From Carposina sasakii (lineage: Eukaryota; Arthropoda; Insecta; Lepidoptera; Carposinidae): DNA of 64,000 bases. The position numbers were made by a program, and so were the translations under genes. The notes beneath the pieces were generated by a model. It saw only the letters and a program-made list of their open reading frames with translations. It did no database searches and was not told where the DNA came from. Positions within the stretch are counted from its first letter, which is position 1; each line of letters opens with the position of its first letter. This document shows positions 1-12,500 of the stretch, piece after piece. Location of the stretch: NCBI GenBank assembly GCA_014607495.2, contig CP053169.1, positions 9,548,001-9,612,000 on the forward strand. The letters run 5' to 3'.

Positions 1-326
1 TATCCAACTATCAAATTCATTAATATGTTTGAGTAAAGTTTGAATAAAGTTGTGTTACTTATTTACGAAAAAACTACTAAACGGATTTAGATTAAACTTG
101 CCAGGTACATAGCTTACACATCAGAATAACAAATCACTACATAATAATTATAAAACAAGGTCGCTTCCCGCTGTCTGTCCCTATGTATGCTTAGATCTTT
201 AAAACTATGCAACGGATTTTGATGCGGTTTATATGTATAGCTAGGGACCCGCCCCGGCTTCACACGGTGTAATGCTTTATTACGCGGATGAACTCGTGGG
301 CGGCGACTAGTGTCAGATAAACATAC
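1..326. other. Smr intron after exon 17 (partial)
   Basis: AT-rich intron sequence. From about 142 to 312 it holds a diverged CTAGT-ending repeat (listed separately). No other coding signal is seen. Confidence 0.6.
142..312 (+). repeat. CTAGT-ending Helitron/Lep1-like repeat, copy 1
   Basis: It contains GCTGTCTGTCCCTATGTATG, CTTAGATCTTTAAAACTATG and AACGGATTTTGATGCGG, and ends GGGCGGCGACTAGT. The same phrases recur at 21.9, 25.2, 34.1 and 61.6 kb. Ending in CTAGT after a GCGG-rich stretch is typical of lepidopteran Helitron-like (Lep1) sequences; that family name is an inference. Confidence 0.65.
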
Positions 327-551
327 CTTGTTAGCATTAAGTTTAGCGGCGTCCGTCGGCTGGCTTTTAAAACTGATCTCGATCATGTTAAGGACCACAT
401 CCTTAACGGTGCGGTGTGTGAGCGCGGGCCCGTTACGAGCGGCAGCGGGCGCGGGAGCGGGCGCGGGAGCGGAGGCGGGCGCGGGCGAGGGCGCGGGCTG
501 CGCCGGCGCCGGTTGTGAGGTCGGTGTTGAGGTTACTACGGTTGGCGGTTG
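327..551 (-). CDS. Smr: Smr exon 17 (last in window; Pro/Ala repeat)
   Basis: The acceptor is AACGTTGCAG and the donor AAG|GTATGT. It has 75 codons in phase 0 at both ends. Thr/Pro-rich start, then a strict Ala-Pro repeat (APASAPAPAPAPAAA), then a compact conserved-looking end TVKDVVLNMIEISF...NANK. The gene continues past the left edge of the window. The GC-rich repeat also opens a shadow frame on the other strand. Confidence 0.84.
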
Positions 552-3500
552 CTGCAACGTTTTATATATTGTTAGTTAACAGAACGCTGATGGCGGGCAT
601 GTCATATGGTGTGTCATAGAAAATTTATTCTCAGCCACGGCGAAAAGTTAAAAAGCAATATTAAAAGGCACGAGCGTAGCTAGCGTCAAATATTTTGTTA
701 GAACAAGACACCGACACTTAGATAAAGATGAACTGTATAAATGGATTTGAATTACCGACTAAAAACGAAATTAAATGCAATCAGAAAAACTTATCAAGAG
801 TAGTTAGATTCGTCTTACGATACACCCTTTAAAGATTATGTAAGACACAATTTTTCTTTTGAAAAAAAAAGACAGGATTGACACTTTCCGCTGTTGTACT
901 GTATGTATCTACGTAGCTGCACTGAAAAAAGAAAAAAATCAGGTAATCATAACTACCTTATGCTCCTCCTCGTCCGCTGTCTCGGTGGCGCTACTGTCGT
1001 CGTCGCGCGGGCGGCGGAGGCGCGCGGGGGGCGGGGGCGGCGGAGGCGAGCCGCAGCTGTCCGCTGACGAGGTGCTGTCGGTGCTGCTGCCTCGCGAGGG
1101 AACACGCTCTGCTGGGGGCAGAGGGGGACATGTAGCACTGGAGACTACACACAGCCTAAGAGTCAGATGACACCAAAACGCGATGCGACGCTTTGATGTG
1201 CATCGCAACGTCACAAGGTGTATCGTAAAATCGTTGGCAGCACGAACGATTTTGCCACCGCGTGTTGCGTATTCGTAACGTAGAAAACGTTATTCAAATA
1301 ATATGTACTTTTGTTCGATTAGTAAATGAACTATATTTTGAGTCGCTCTATTAAATGACCCTTAGCTACTGGTCCGTTCTTCTGTCAAGGCTTGGCCGAA
1401 ATTACTGGACGTGGAATGCCTAAATACGGCATATAAGTGAGGAAGTTAAGGGAAAAACTAAGAGTACTCCTGGAAAATCGAGTAGAACGGGAATTCACGT
1501 AGCCAAGTCTAAATGAAAGCTAACCGTTCTGTTTAACTGTCCTAGTCTATAATATAAAATGCTTTATCCTAAAAAGCTGACAGATCAACACACAGTGTAA
1601 ACCGCTGATGTTAGAGACCTGAACCTGAAACTTAAAATTTCCCGAAATCTCAATGGAAACGAGAGAAACGGAAGTCCCAAACTGCAACAACCCTGAAAAC
1701 CAAAACCAGAACTCACCAGAAACCATGGTATCCAGCTGAAACTTCTTCCTGTACGTGAAGTAGAAGGCTTTCAGGCTGGCCGGGGTCTTCCCGCACGCGG
1801 TGGCCATGCGGTCCCACGCGGTCCCGTGGTCCCGGAGCATGGTCCTGAAGCGGGACACCTCTTCCTCCGAGGGTTCTGAGGGCGGCTCCCCCTGGTTCTC
1901 TATACGTCTAAGGATGCGCTTGAAGCAGTCTAAGCAGCATTTGCTTAGCTCGCTTGGTATTCCTGTTGATGGGTAGGGTTTGGGTAAAATGAGACGCTTA
2001 TCTGCTGTTGGCAACATAACTGGCAGCCATCTTTAATACACTAGATAAATGCAATTATATTCGTGAGAACGCTAGATAATAGCAGCAGTGCCCAATTCAG
2101 AAATCTGGAAGCCTTGGGCCAACCAAGGAGTCTAACAAAGAAGTGGTCTCTTGCCCCAGAACTGAATTAGTTTTTGTTTTTCAAAGTTTATATTTTGCCC
2201 CTCTTTTGTGGAAGCCCTGGTTGCCCTCTTCTAAATCCTGAGTAGCATTCACTATGGGTTCACCCACCACCGGGCCCTACACCCTCCACTGACCCTCGGA
2301 TCTGATAACTCATAATCGCAAAAACAAGCACTTGCACTACAATCGCCACAAGAAACCAGATCCGAGCACCCAGCACTCCTGAGTAGCAGTTACATATATA
2401 TCAAGTGTACGCTGACAAACTCATGGATGGCCGCTAACATAATGATAAGGTAAAACAAATGTTATACTTACGCAGCTCGTCCATAAGAGGCCTTTTCAGT
2501 TCTAGCGAGAGGTCGTGCCACCGCGGCGGCAGATGCCTCAGGCGCTTGGCACGCACCTTCGGCACGGGACACGTGGGCACCGGACACCGCGTGTACCGGG
2601 ATCTTACGTATCTGCCAGGGTTGGAGAACGAGACGTTGATAACGTATTTAATTGTACGATAAGCTGTGCTGATGCGAGGCTTTGCTAGAATACATCAGCT
2701 GCATCTCCTTCCGTGCATGTAGTAAGAGTGGGATAAAGAACTCAGTGGCGTTTTCTCAGCCGATAACAAGCAACTTGTAGTAACCTAGACCTAGGTCTAT
2801 TTTACTATTATGCTTATCTGGGTTAACAAAACATTGACCCAGTCCCTACTAGAATCTCTAAAGTCATGGCGTGGGTCCATGATGTCAACGAATTTGATTG
2901 GTGAATATCAAACACATCCATGGCACGTCTCTAGTGGAACGTGCTTCAGCATGGTCTTCCTACGCTGTAATGACAACATTACCTGCTATGACACGGCTCG
3001 CAGACCCTGGCGCCCGCAGCGTCCTCCTGCAGACCGTAGTAAGCGGCTCGCGAGCGGGACACCACCCTCGTGGCGCCCGCCGCGCCGCACACCGCGCAGT
3101 TGGTGGTGCACGCCACCGTGGCGGTTATGGTGGCCGTGGTAGGCGTGGGTATTGTTGAGGGGGTGGCCGTTCTTTCTGTCACCGCTGTAGGTAAAAGTGG
3201 TTGTGAATATCAACTAGTAGACTCTAGAAGGCTGAATACGTACCTTGATTTAAAAAAAGCAGTAGAAATGCGATAGCAAATGTGTACAATTGTAAGTAGA
3301 AGTACGTTACAATTATCGCGTTGGAATAATAAACGAATATTGTACAATTTTTGTTATCGCATTGCCGTTGCTAGATAGTAAGGCAATACGAAGTCGGGTT
3401 TGATTATCGAGCCAGTAGAGAGAGAAGTCTTCGAATATTGGCATGGTCAAAACCGGAGTAAATAGGAAAGGGTGTATAATTTTTTTTCAATATTAGTTGG

Positions 3501-6500
3501 CGTGAAGACCCTGGGCCCTTGGGGACCGGCGGCATAAATAAATTATCCCATACAAGTTACCAATTAATAAAACCCAGTGGAGGTCTGCAGAGAAGCACAA
3601 AAGAGGCAACATCAGTAATAACAGATTAATAACCATCCCGCTATCCAGTTCGCAAACACCCGCCATATTAAAACAGTTAATTAAGCTCGGATAATAACGT
3701 TAATTAATGTCATATATCGACTTTTGTATAGCGAATAAAAACGCCAAGCATTTTCATGATAAAATTCAAAGTTATATTCGGATACATCGAAGCTTTAACG
3801 CTAGTTTTTTTTTTAGATAAATATGCAGGGTACTCCAGTGAGAGATCACTGATATCTGTACATATTTTTATATTTCATTAACAGTTTTAGAGCTATCAGA
3901 TAACTCATTGTACTCTCTTGAACAAATCCACGATACTGTATAAAAATTTACACCAAAGAACGATAATATATTTTCTAGATTTATACGACGTTATATCAAG
4001 TCGACAGAATACGATTCCTAACATTTTTATTATACAGTTCAGCGATAACAATGTTAATCAAAGGCTACGCAATGCAACCTGCATTTCATTGCCTAGTAAT
4101 AATAAAGTTCAAAATTTGTGAGCATCAAAAGTTCAGTGGTTCTCAAAGTGCATGAAATCGTGGGCTCACGAAATCCTTGTCAGCTAAGCTAAATAAGGAA
4201 GTCGCTTATGACAGGTATATGCTAGACACGACTGATTGATTGATAAAACCACGTAGCGCATGATTAGTAGAAAGTATTTTAGTGGGAGTCTAAAAGAAAA
4301 AGAAAAAAAAATGGTAGAATACTTTCCGCCGCTTGCTAGAGCATTCCCAATATCTCTCTTTACTTAATAACAGCTCTGAGCGACAGAAAAGGATAGCGCC
4401 AGGAAAAAGGCGAAAGCACAACAAATTCAGCACTTAACAGGATTTCATAATAAATTCTCAACGCTTATTATCAATGGCATTTCAACCTTGTACCTCCAAA
4501 CTCTGACCCACCATGTGGCCCACACAAACACACTTTGTGAAGCACTACCCTAATTAGATATACACTAAACAATAGTGTATAGCTAACTGGTTAATCTGCG
4601 AAATCAGTGCGCGCCCGACAGCCAGCTGCTGTAATATTCAGGCGCGCGCTCGGCATTTGCAAGCCAAACTAGATACGGGCCGTTCAGGATTATTTGATTA
4701 ACGCTGCTTAGTTCGCCTGATTATACTCGAAATTGTGATGCCGGTGCATTAGTAGGGAATTTTTATCATTTAACGTATGTGTATGGCTGGCATAAATATG
4801 GAATCAATGATTTAGGCATAATTAACGTAGAAGGTAACACAGGACTGTGTTCCGAAAACGGGGTAGTTAGCCAGAACTGTACGATCCTATTGCCACGTTC
4901 AGCATGGCGGGGCTAAATGTTAATTAGTGATAAGTGAAAAGTTGCTTGCTTTCATGAGAGAACTGAGAGAAGGTACATACAATGATCAACATAAAATATA
5001 CGTTAATAGCAGACAAATGAAGAAGACTTGTTTAGGTACACATCGAACTAGCCATGGTAATACTTTATCAGCGGTTGGAATACGCTTGAAACTCCAATAT
5101 AGTAATGACCTAGCTATAATAACTAAAACACAAACCCTAGTCTACACCTAGACTTGAAACTCAAACTATTGGCCAATCCTAGCCGCTCGAGTTAGTTAAA
5201 ACAACTCGAACTGCGCCCTCAATTATTAACAGTTCAAACTGCAGTGGAAGCTTCGCTAAACGCTCGGGATTTATTTGAATAGACAAAACGGAGGGTAGTT
5301 TGTGTTTTATGGTGAAACTTGTGAATATATTGAACAGTTTGTCATTGTGTTGATTAATATATAAGGGAATTAATATACGGAATGGGATGAAACAATTACC
5401 GAATGTAAAATAATAATTGGAAATGAGAGTGGAACAATTTGTATATCTGGGAAGTATGTTTACAAGAGATGGCAAGTGTGAAAGTGATATAGAGAAGAGA
5501 GTAAAAGCGGGAAATCAGGTGAATGGGGCAGTGCACTCTTTAAAAAGGCTCGTCTGTCTGTTCACAGAGCGGTGCTCACCCCTACACTGATGTATGGCAG
5601 CGAAACTTGGGTGTGGGAAAAGAAGCATGAAAGTAGAAGAAATGCTGTTGAGATGCGATCATTACGAAGTATAAGTGGCGTGACTTTGCGAGATAGAGTG
5701 AGAAATAGTGTGATAAGAGAATTATGCGGTGTGAAAGAGGACGTAGTGACAGGGATAGAGAAAGGTATGCTTCGATGGTTTGGACATGTGGAAAGGATGG
5801 ATAGAAGACGATTAACGAAAGAGATATATATGGCAGAAGTGAATGGCAATGCTGGGAGAGGTCGCCCTAGATGAACCTACATAGACCAAATTGGGGATGT
5901 GCTAAAAAAGGGCTAGTCAAGAGCACCCGAAACCGGCGAGCATGTATGAAGATTGGATGAGGCGAAAGAGGTATGTTTGGAACGTACTAAATGGAGATCT
6001 GTAGTCTCTGCCTACCCTTATGGGATATAGGCGTGAGGTTATGTATGTATGTATTAATATACACAGCAACTCTTAAAGTGTACTGGAAATGGTGAACTGA
6101 AGTAACCAGTTTGCGGGTAGATGTCATACATAGTACATACTTACCTAATTACAATTTTTTTGGAGATAGGTAGAGGTATAATGTACATAATCAATACTCG
6201 TATATGGCTTTCCACCATAGATGTGCTATGCTACGGATACGTATGATATACATTAATCATATTCATTGATCCATGATGTCAATGACTTTGATTGGTGGAT
6301 GGCATGAACGTACAAAGAACAACGGACGTAATGCTGTCACTGCACAGATTGAAGCACCGAAATGGCGGTGCGTTGGGCATGTGTGCGTATTTCCAGCAGG
6401 CGCCGAGCTTACTATGGTTTGTATGAGTGTGTGAATAACGCGTCAATACACATCCCTACTTCATGGAATATCGTTGCCGAGCTTACTTTGAATGCTTCAT

Positions 6501-9500
6501 TCTGTGTAGTCACAACACTCTGACGTTCATGGTGGATATATCAAAGGCATTCATAACAACTAACATAGTAGAAAGCTGACATTTGGCAAATACGTTTTTA
6601 GGGAAGCACTAAGAAAAGATTTATTTTTTCTGTCAGTATCAATATTGTAATATTTTCAATAGCGAGGCTATAGATATGACCACCGCCAGCCCTCTTACTC
6701 TCACACAGCTGATCAGGCGTCAGTGTGAGTGAGACAACAGCGAATCGGTGCTGAATAATCACACCAATTACAGCTGTTTGCTCGGCGTTAATTGGTTTCG
6801 CTCAAACTCGCTCCACCACTGCACCATAGTATAAGGGAAATTGTATAAATCTTACACAGTAAAAACTGTGTATACTACAAAAAATGCAAGATAATACCGT
6901 GTAAACCTAGTCTAAGGATCTCTAATTGTCAATCACTAAGTAACCGGAATAAATATTCACAAACTTCACATCTCATTAACCTAGTCCCACACTAAGATCT
7001 CTAAGTTCTTGTGCCAATATTAATTACTGAACAATAGTTGTATAAATACTTAGAAAATGGTGGCAACACATTGATATTACAGATACATATAATCACGCCT
7101 TTATCCTTTACGGGGGAGGCAGAGCATAAAGGGCCGATAGAAACCCATGGTGCCACTTCTGACCAATTTTGAGGGTATAGTATTGATATTATACCGTCAA
7201 TATAGGTTACAGAGCGCAGTATGTACCAAGCACTGGCTTCTCCGCATCTGCACTACTACTACTTCGTACATGCAAACATCCCGAAATACGAAGCGAACTC
7301 ACTGGAGAGCTTGTAGCATCGGTTTGCTCGTCAGAGCGTGACAATTTAACGAGACTACCCTCAACGCTTGTTGACAGTACAAATACGGGAGACATCCCGC
7401 CGATTAAATGAATGTTGGCGTATCTAAATCATTTGATGTTGAACGTGGGTAGTATGTAAACGGAGAAATATATCGGCATATTATGCGGAGACTTTTATTT
7501 ATAAATACAGTCGATTTCCTTTGAGAGCCTGGATTTTAATTTTATGAATATAAGCAGGATAAATTCATACTAAAATCGAAGATTGAAATGTAACGTGCAA
7601 GTACAATACAATTTCATTAAATAAACTAGCTATAGAGCTGTTGGGAAGTTAGTATATAAGATATTAGTTAATAGCGCTGAATGAAAGAAGAATATGTAAG
7701 AAGGTATGTTAAGCGAACAGCTATGTAAATATATAGAGAGAAGATTGTATGGACAAAGGGAATTCTAAAATTTTGGAAATAGGTTCTCTATAGTGGGCTA
7801 TTTACATAAAGGTATAGGCAAATTAATGGACAAATTAAGTATTATAAAAGCTTAAAACTCAACATTGCTCTAAAATGTATTCACATATAATATTGGTCAA
7901 AAGGTTATTAAAAACGGGATGATCACTCCACTTTAAGTCCCGCGCGTGGAGTACAATCCCCTTGATATAATATTCCGTGTGTGCACGGCTTTAGCGGGAC
8001 ACTGACGCGGGATTACTGTGTGTCACGAGCTTTATCCTTTAGCTGTTCGATGACAATGTTGGTCCACAATGATATTTATGTGTTATTTTTGTAATTCATG
8101 GTTTTCTGGTTAAATACACGAGCCTAATTTGTGAATAAATCCAGCGCTGGTGGACCAAATATGGCGTCCGGACTGCAATAAAAGTTTATTCTGTGTTAAT
8201 AAAGCTTTCGCTTTGTAAATACAGATAAATTAATCATTACAGTTAAAAGATCTCTACTAATAATGATATTTAATGAAAACTTCGATGTGAAAGCAAAAAT
8301 AACACTCAACAAATTGAGCCCCACGTTGGGCGCCAATAACGAAATCGCCAGAAAAATACCCGCATTTTAGATTCTATTATCATCGAAAATAGGCTTCGAA
8401 TAACTGAAAACCTGTAATCGCAATACACAGGACACTTAAACAAATCGACAGCTCACCGCTTCTCTCGATTGAAATGATAGGACTACTAAAATAAGAATCG
8501 TTCAAAAGTCTTTCACGGAATACCTTTGGGATCGAGCGGAGTTATACAATAAACAGCCAAGACCGAGAGCAATGAGAATGTCAATAACTAAAATATACAT
8601 TCCAACAGCCCTGTCGTATGGAATGATAAAATTTATGCTACATTTATTGAACAAAAATGTAGTCGTAAAAATATGACTACATATATTTTTACGACTTGTA
8701 CATTTTTGACTAAAATCCATTTCTGACAGAAAAAATCAAAGTATGTACTAACTTTTTATTTATCTGTAAATATCGTGTGAAATCTACAGGTAGGTACTAA
8801 TTTTGACAATAGTTCTTTATCAATGGACCACTTAAAATATTATTGATAAACTAATTTAAAAAATTACAGCTTGACAGAAAAGTATGATGTCGTGAAATTG
8901 AAAGCAAACACCGCCAGATATTTATTATTATAATTTGGCTTGCGACGGCTGGTTAGCTCCCGCATAGATATTTACGAGGCCCGCGAGTCCCTCGGGACGT
9001 TACCAAACGTCGGTCCTAAGCAAAGGTACAATACCATCAGTCGCATTACATATTCATTGTCTTGGACGGTATTCTTTAAAAAATCGTGATAAATCCCAGA
9101 GAGAGAGAGTCAAGAGAAAGACTTGAAAATTTAAAAATTTTCATCTTCAGGGAGAAGGGATATTATTGTGCGCTCGTATGAAGTACCGTGCGTTACTTAA
9201 CATTCTTAATTTGATAATTAAAAGTAGGATTAACATGGGATTAACACTATAGTAAGTAAGTATCAAGACTGTAGCTAGTCCAAACATGGAAATTAGAAAA
9301 TGAAGGTCTTTTAAAGTTATGATAAAAATTTCATCGTAAATTTCTGAGAGCAATTGATTTTCAGATCAAGAGGGTACAATAACTATTGCTTTGTTTCAAA
9401 AACCGACCCCTAATCAGCCACGCAAATCCGATCCCATACTAACTCGAGCTTTACATTTCGCCGGGCGTATATAAAGGAATCGCGGTCTATCACCGTCACA

Positions 9501-12500
9501 GTCGGCTCGCGGTCGCGTCGGCAGCATGTTGTCGCTGTACCGCGCGTGGCTGGGCCCGAGTCCCTGCGTGGCCCGGCCTGCGCCCCCGCCCGGGGCCCAC
9601 CGGCCCGTCCCACGGAGAGCTAGAGTCCCCTCCCCGGTGGTAACACCGCCACCAGCATCGCCCTCATCGACGACGTCCAGCGAGCTAGACGTGGAAAGAA
9701 TCGAAGCACCAGAGCCGGAGAAACGCGAAGGAAACGCTGTTCTAGACGTGGCGTGCTGCGACGGGCCAGTACGCTTCAGCCGCGTGTTAAACGTCGCCTG
9801 GTCGGAGTCAGCGGAGCGCGCGTGGGCCTGTCGACATCGGAAGACCCGTGCCGCACTACACTACTACCCCTGCAAGACCTGCGGCTCCAAGTTCCCGTCG
9901 TACTACTTCGTGCACAAGCACAAGAAGCGATGCCACGGCGACGAGACTAGCGACAGCCCGACTTTGACCGAACCTGAGCCGTCGACCAGCGCCGCGCCGT
10001 GAGGTTTAGTGGAATTACATATCAACCGAGATGACGAGCTTACTCTATCAATTGTATCATAGGTTAAATTCATTTAAAATAACTTATTGTGACGTTACTG
10101 ATTATATTTAATATTAATATTTTGTTGTTTTATTTCATTGTGAGTGTGGTATCTAAGTTTATGGGGTACTAAGGAGAAGTCCCTTTTATAATGAAACAAT
10201 CCAAAACAATCTTGTAGTAACAGTAAGTAAAGTTCAACTACTTTTCTTGTTATTTGAAGTAGGTATTATTCTCAATTAATACGAGTTTTAATGAAAATAT
10301 AACATTGTATAAGACGTAAGACCAATAAATAGTATACGATTTTGGTCTCATTATCTACCTGTCAATATCCAAAATACCATAATAATGCGCTAACCAAAAA
10401 TAAAGATTAACCTGCGTATCATTAATCGCTAACCCGATCATCCACAAACTATTGAGACATAACGCTATGTCAAAGAATGCAAAGCACTGCCATCCCTCAC
10501 TCAAGTACCCTCCAGGGAAAAGTTACCACTTAGAATACGAGCATTAGGCTCTGAACATACCTATCTGACGAAAAAGCATCAAGCGTATCTTCACATATAC
10601 TTTCCTAAGCTCAGGCAAACGCATCATCAAATCAAATGAAATATTTATTTGTTGTCTAAAGTTTGCAGTACCTTAGGTTATAGGCCTTATTATTTCAATC
10701 TAGATACAAAAAATGTACAGTTGTCGGATTCGAGGGAAAACTTATTAATAAAATCTTAACGGAAAGAAAATATTTTTCGGTTCGTCTTCTTAAGTTTATA
10801 AATCGATCAGTCGAGGATGTAAGGCCTGGTGGACGAAAAACACCGTTTTGCCTCCGATAGGTGTCTCCGTTACACAAATAATTCAGTCATTCACATATGA
10901 ACTAACTATTCAAAGGAACTATTCGGTGAAACTCTTACCAGTCTCCGGCGTGGGCGGCGGCTGACTGGGCGTGGGCGGTTGACTGGGCGTGGCCGGCTGA
11001 CTGGGCGTCGGCGGTTGGCTGAGTGGTTGGCTGGCAGCCGCCGGTGACGCCGCAGGTTCGCTCACCGTCACAGTCACCGCTGCTGATGGCAGGCTGGTGG
11101 TGGATGGTGACGGCGAAGGAGGGGACGGTAACGTCGGCTGTGGAGGTTTGGGAGGGTTAGTTTACGAGTAGGTACGCTTCCTTCTTCATCTTCTGCAGCA
11201 CGATAATCTAAATGGAAACTGGTTCTATTTGTGAAGATCTGACGAGGGTACTCGTATCTAAGTAAGAGACTGATATATGATAACTTTGCGATCAAACTCT
11301 TGTTCTATGACAAGCACTTGACTGATCCCCGTCTCACTTTATGGATTGCATGGAAATAAAGTTTTCTTAGGACTCTCAGATATCTTCCTATATAACTACA
11401 ATATATAGCGATAGAAAACCTGCATTCAACTCCATATGACCGAAAGCTATTCTGTTACAGTCTGACGAAGATGTAGGTAGGAAGCTGAAAGTCATGTATG
11501 TTCCGTACAGAGTGTTATTTCATCATCTTCCTGCCCTGCTCCCCTGTAGGGACACCAAAAAAGGATTTCCCAAAATCCTTACGGAAACGTACGAAAATAA
11601 AATGCTAAAGTAGTTTATCTAAAAGATTATAAGTAGGTACTCACCGCAACACTCGTAACCGACGGCACTAGCGTCACCGGCGCTGGCGCTTCCTCCGTCG
11701 CAGGTAAAGGTATCGCCAGCGGTGAGGGTATGGGCGCGGTTTCAGGCGTAGGCGCCGGGCTGTCCAGGCCGTCAGCCATGGATCCGGCAGTGGTGGTGAC
11801 GGGCGCTGCAGGCGCTGAGGATGCCGGCGGAGGCGAGATCGGCAGCGGCGGCGTACGCAACTCCGATCTGGTGGATTGTTTCCATGTTAGATGTGTTTAT
11901 TTAAGGTGGGATAGATGGGATTTGTTTGTCCTAGTAGGCTAGCTCAATTTACTTACTCGGAGGAAAAGGGTAACATACATACATAACTCTATGTTCTATA
12001 GGGGTGGTAGGCAGAAACTAGACATATCTCCATTTAGTGTGTTGAATCATATTATTATTTATTTAGTGGTAAGATATTTTTATTCCTAAACTGTACTTTT
12101 GTTAGAAAGAAATATGCCATACTCTTTACTAATTATTGTACACGTCAAAAATTCACTATCGAAACGTCAATGTAATATTCCTGTATGTACTGTAATGTGA
12201 TTTCGAGTTAAATTTTGTGGATAGGTTCATAGTGGGCCGTAGCTTTTTGTTACATACCTGTTACACCTGTATACTGTGATGACTTGAAAAGGGGGTAAAC
12301 AGGAGATCGAGCCTTGTGGCGTGCTCTAGGGGAGGCCTACGTCCAGTAGTGGACTGCAAAATAGATAGGCTGATGTAATGTAATGTAAGGTATATGTTGG
12401 TGTGTCTATAAATAAATATTATACCGTAAAATTGTAACCATTTAACTATCAGTATGTACTTTCGTGAGGTGGGCAGCAGCGCCTCCCGTGTTGACAACAT

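Larger units (their letters stand above)
3185..9467. other. Smr intron 12, distal part; no gene, several repeats
   Basis: AT-rich sequence with no splice-compatible coding block. It includes an RTE-type LINE remnant (5.4-6.06 kb), a repeat at 6.42-6.54 kb, a SINE-like repeat at 7.1 kb and an imperfect hairpin at 8.65 kb. The remainder (for example 3.2-4.8 kb and 7.4-8.6 kb) shows nothing I can name. Confidence 0.6.

Noticed and set aside
310..579. Plus-strand 89-codon frame rich in Ala/Gly across exon 17
   Set aside because: It is the antisense shadow of the Pro/Ala repeat of Smr exon 17; the minus strand has splice sites and correct phase.
11730..11942. Plus-strand frame over exon 11
   Set aside because: Shadow of the Pro/Ala-rich Smr exon on the minus strand.
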